The notes under the pieces: generated by a model
Databases searched by the model: none
What the model saw: the letters and a program-made list of their open reading frames with translations, nothing else
Told to the model about the DNA's origin: nothing
Shown here: in pieces, positions 62,339 to 64,000 of the stretch
Layout of the letters: every line of letters begins with the position of its first letter
Position numbering within the stretch: position 1 is the first letter of the stretch
Position numbers and translations under genes: made by a program
Origin: Pedobacter sp. B4-66
Lineage (GTDB): Bacteria > Bacteroidota > Bacteroidia > Sphingobacteriales > Sphingobacteriaceae
Assembly: GCF_018492665.1 (NCBI RefSeq)
Contig: NZ_JAFVME010000001.1
Location: forward strand, 1 to 64,000
Direction: 5' to 3'
DNA length: 64,000 nucleotides

Positions 62339-62647
62339 ATGAACATAGAATTTAACGATTTACCTCTAACAAAAAATGTAGAGAAAAGCAGGTTTGAGCT
62401 TAAAACAGATGATTATGTGACTTTTATAGATTACAAAGAACATGCAAAAAAGATATGGCTAATCCATACCGAAGCTCCTGAAGAACTTAAAGGAAGAGGA
62501 ACTGCAACTGCAATAGTAGAGAAGGCATTAGCTTATATAGAAGACAATGACTACAAACTAATCCCTTTATGTCCATTTGTAGTAACATACTTAAAAAGAC
62601 ATACGGATTGGAATAGAGTTTTGGATGAGAGCGTAACTCCTTTTTAA
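62339..62647 (+). CDS. Small GNAT-like N-acetyltransferase (YjdJ-type)
   Basis: A 102-residue protein with the short acetyl-CoA-binding GNAT core: IHTEAPEELKGRGTATAIVE (the RGxG/A loop) and the final LIPLCPFVVTYLKRHTDW typical of the YjdJ family of minimal GNATs. The substrate is unknown. Its stop lies 3 bp from the stop of the convergent GH95 gene. It is divergent from the cytochrome cluster. Confidence 0.88.
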   Translation: MNIEFNDLPLTKNVEKSRFELKTDDYVTFIDYKEHAKKIWLIHTEAPEELKGRGTATAIVEKALAYIEDNDYKLIPLCPFVVTYLKRHTDWNRVLDESVTPF

Positions 62648-62649
62648 GC

Positions 62650-64000
62650 TTACCTGATAAAATATTTGGCTCCTTTAACCGTATTAAAGCTAACCAGGTT
62701 ACTGGTTTCGGTATTTAGTGCCATCTTTTTACCTGTGTTATTGTAAACCGAAGTACCTGCGGGCAACTGAACATAACATTCAGCTCCACTCACAGACAAT
62801 ATTTCGGCTTTGACTAATTTACTATTCCTCCAACTAAAACTAAGCTCAAAACCGTTTCTTGCACGCATTCCCTTTACATTACCACTGCTCCAATCAGCAT
62901 TTGTTGGCAATGCAGGCAATAAGCGTATCACAGAATGATTACCGTTACTTTGCAACAACATTTCTGCGATGGCAGCCGTACCGCCAAAATTTCCATCAAT
63001 CTGGAATGGTGGATGCGCACAAAACAAATTGGCATAAGTTCCGGCACCACTGGTCATAGAAATCGTACTTCCGGCAACGGCAGGTGCCAGTAGTGCTTTA
63101 AAAACCTTCCATGCATGATCACCATCACCTAGTCTTGCCCAGAAGTTCACCTTCCAAGCTCTCGACCAACCAGTTCCTCCATCACCTCTTCTCTCCAAAG
63201 TCTTTCTTGCTGCAGTCATCAATAAAGGTGTTTCTAACTGCGTGATTTCATCATAAGGATATAAGCCATACAAATGGGAAACATGACGATGTGTTATCTC
63301 AGGATCTTCATAATCTCTAATCCACTCTTGGATACCGCCTGTTCGTTTACTAATCTGATTAGGAGCTAAACGTGCTTTCAATTGTTGTAAACTATCTGCC
63401 CAGCTTTTATCTACACCTAACAGCTTAGCCGCAGCGATGGTATTACTCATCATTTCTCTTCCAATCTGCATATCCATAGTTGGCCCCATTGTAGTTTGTC
63501 CCTCAAAGCCATCCTCAGTTTTATAGGAGTTTTCAGGAGAGTTAGAGGGTGCAGTTACCAGCCATTTGGTTACCGGATCTTCAATCAAGATATCAGTATA
63601 AAACTTTGTTGCTCCTTTTAGTACCGGATAAATCTCGGCTAATGTCTTTTTGTTTGGGTTATACAGATAATGTTGCCACAAATGACTGCTTAACCATGCA
63701 CCACCAGAAAGTACTGAACCCCATGAGGCATGCTCGCCGGGAGCAGTAAATCCCCATGGATTTGCGATTACATGCGCTACCCATCCTGTGCTATTATAAT
63801 AGGCCTTTGCCGTTTTCTGTCCTGGTGCAACCAAAAATTTAGTAAACTCAATTAGGGGTTTATGTACGTCAGCTAAATTTGTATTCTCAGCTAACCAGTA
63901 GTTCATTTGAACGTTTATATCTAAGTGATAATCTCCATTCCATGGAGTTTGATACTCTTCAGCCCAAATCCCTTGCAGGTTGGCAGGTAGGCCGCCAGGG
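62650..64000 (-). CDS. GH95 alpha-L-fucosidase-like protein (5' part outside the window)
   Basis: The C-terminal about 450 residues of a GH95-family glycoside hydrolase; the frame stays open to the window edge, so the gene starts beyond 64000. Recognisable motifs are PANLQGIW ... [20 protein letters not shown], the (alpha/alpha)6 barrel segments [12 protein letters not shown] and [20 protein letters not shown], and [20 protein letters not shown], where the Asp is the likely catalytic residue. GH95 enzymes release alpha-1,2-linked fucose (or galactose) from glycans. It fits the glycan-degrading profile of the region (GH20, GH78). Confidence 0.9.
   Translation of the reverse strand, partial: PGGLPANLQGIWAEEYQTPWNGDYHLDINVQMNYWLAENTNLADVHKPLIEFTKFLVAPGQKTAKAYYNSTGWVAHVIANPWGFTAPGEHASWGSVLSGGAWLSSHLWQHYLYNPNKKTLAEIYPVLKGATKFYTDILIEDPVTKWLVTAPSNSPENSYKTEDGFEGQTTMGPTMDMQIGREMMSNTIAAAKLLGVDKSWADSLQQLKARLAPNQISKRTGGIQEWIRDYEDPEITHRHVSHLYGLYPYDEITQLETPLLMTAARKTLERRGDGGTGWSRAWKVNFWARLGDGDHAWKVFKALLAPAVAGSTISMTSGAGTYANLFCAHPPFQIDGNFGGTAAIAEMLLQSNGNHSVIRLLPALPTNADWSSGNVKGMRARNGFELSFSWRNSKLVKAEILSVSGAECYVQLPAGTSVYNNTGKKMALNTETSNLVSFNTVKGAKYFIR

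Overview
The window reads as chromosome of a Bacteroidota bacterium, most likely Sphingobacteriaceae (Pedobacter-like). Supporting signs: TTG-N19-TAnnTTTG promoters instead of sigma70 boxes, weak Shine-Dalgarno sites, low GC, BfmA/BtgA mobilization genes, a wealth of polysaccharide hydrolases (GH20, GH78, GH95 types), and the DUF1501/DUF1549/PVC-type cytochrome genes common in Sphingobacteriia. Genus is an inference; no rRNA is present.

Region 1 (25-19697) is an integrative and mobilizable element of about 19.7 kb sitting in the 3' end of a tRNA gene, probably tRNA-Ser. It is bounded by a 17-bp direct repeat and carries a tyrosine recombinase with candidate arm-type sites at both ends, small regulators, a BfmA-like accessory protein plus relaxase with a hairpin-rich candidate oriT, an excisionase-like HTH gene, and no type IV secretion genes. 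Its cargo is defence-like: a type I restriction-modification operon (hsdR, an HNH-DGQHR gene, hsdM, and hsdS with an extra C-terminal domain) and two uncharacterised proteins with PD-(D/E)XK-like motifs (446 and 559 aa). Between those two lies a decayed gene preceded by an 11-G tract. Other decay signs are a frameshifted gene, an HTH remnant and a truncated ORF.

Region 2 (19.7-29.5 kb) holds an uncharacterised four-gene operon, divergent from an operon encoding a small protein, a membrane protein, a HisKA_3 histidine kinase and a NarL-type regulator; a near-perfect 20-bp palindrome lies between them. A GH20 hexosaminidase follows. The region ends at a degenerate third copy of the tRNA-end-plus-terminator sequence, so it may be an older integrated segment.

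Region 3 (29.5-45 kb) contains a PAP2 phosphatase and a phosphoethanolamine transferase (probable lipid A remodelling), a ToxR-like membrane-bound winged-helix regulator divergent from a DoxX/outer-membrane-barrel operon with four phased TTTACA boxes between, tRNA-Thr(UGU), a HEAT-repeat protein, a secreted SH3-like protein, a large PVC-type cytochrome, an AraC regulator, a phytanoyl-CoA dioxygenase-like protein and a GH78-type rhamnosidase.

Region 4 (45-64 kb) contains a cupin, the metNIQ methionine transporter, a flavin oxidoreductase, a porin-like protein, an MFS pump under a TetR repressor with a perfect palindromic operator, a PAS histidine kinase, a DUF4142 lipoprotein, a four-gene cluster of secreted or membrane cytochrome/DUF1501/DUF1553/beta-propeller proteins, a small GNAT protein and the 3' part of a GH95 fucosidase gene cut by the window edge.
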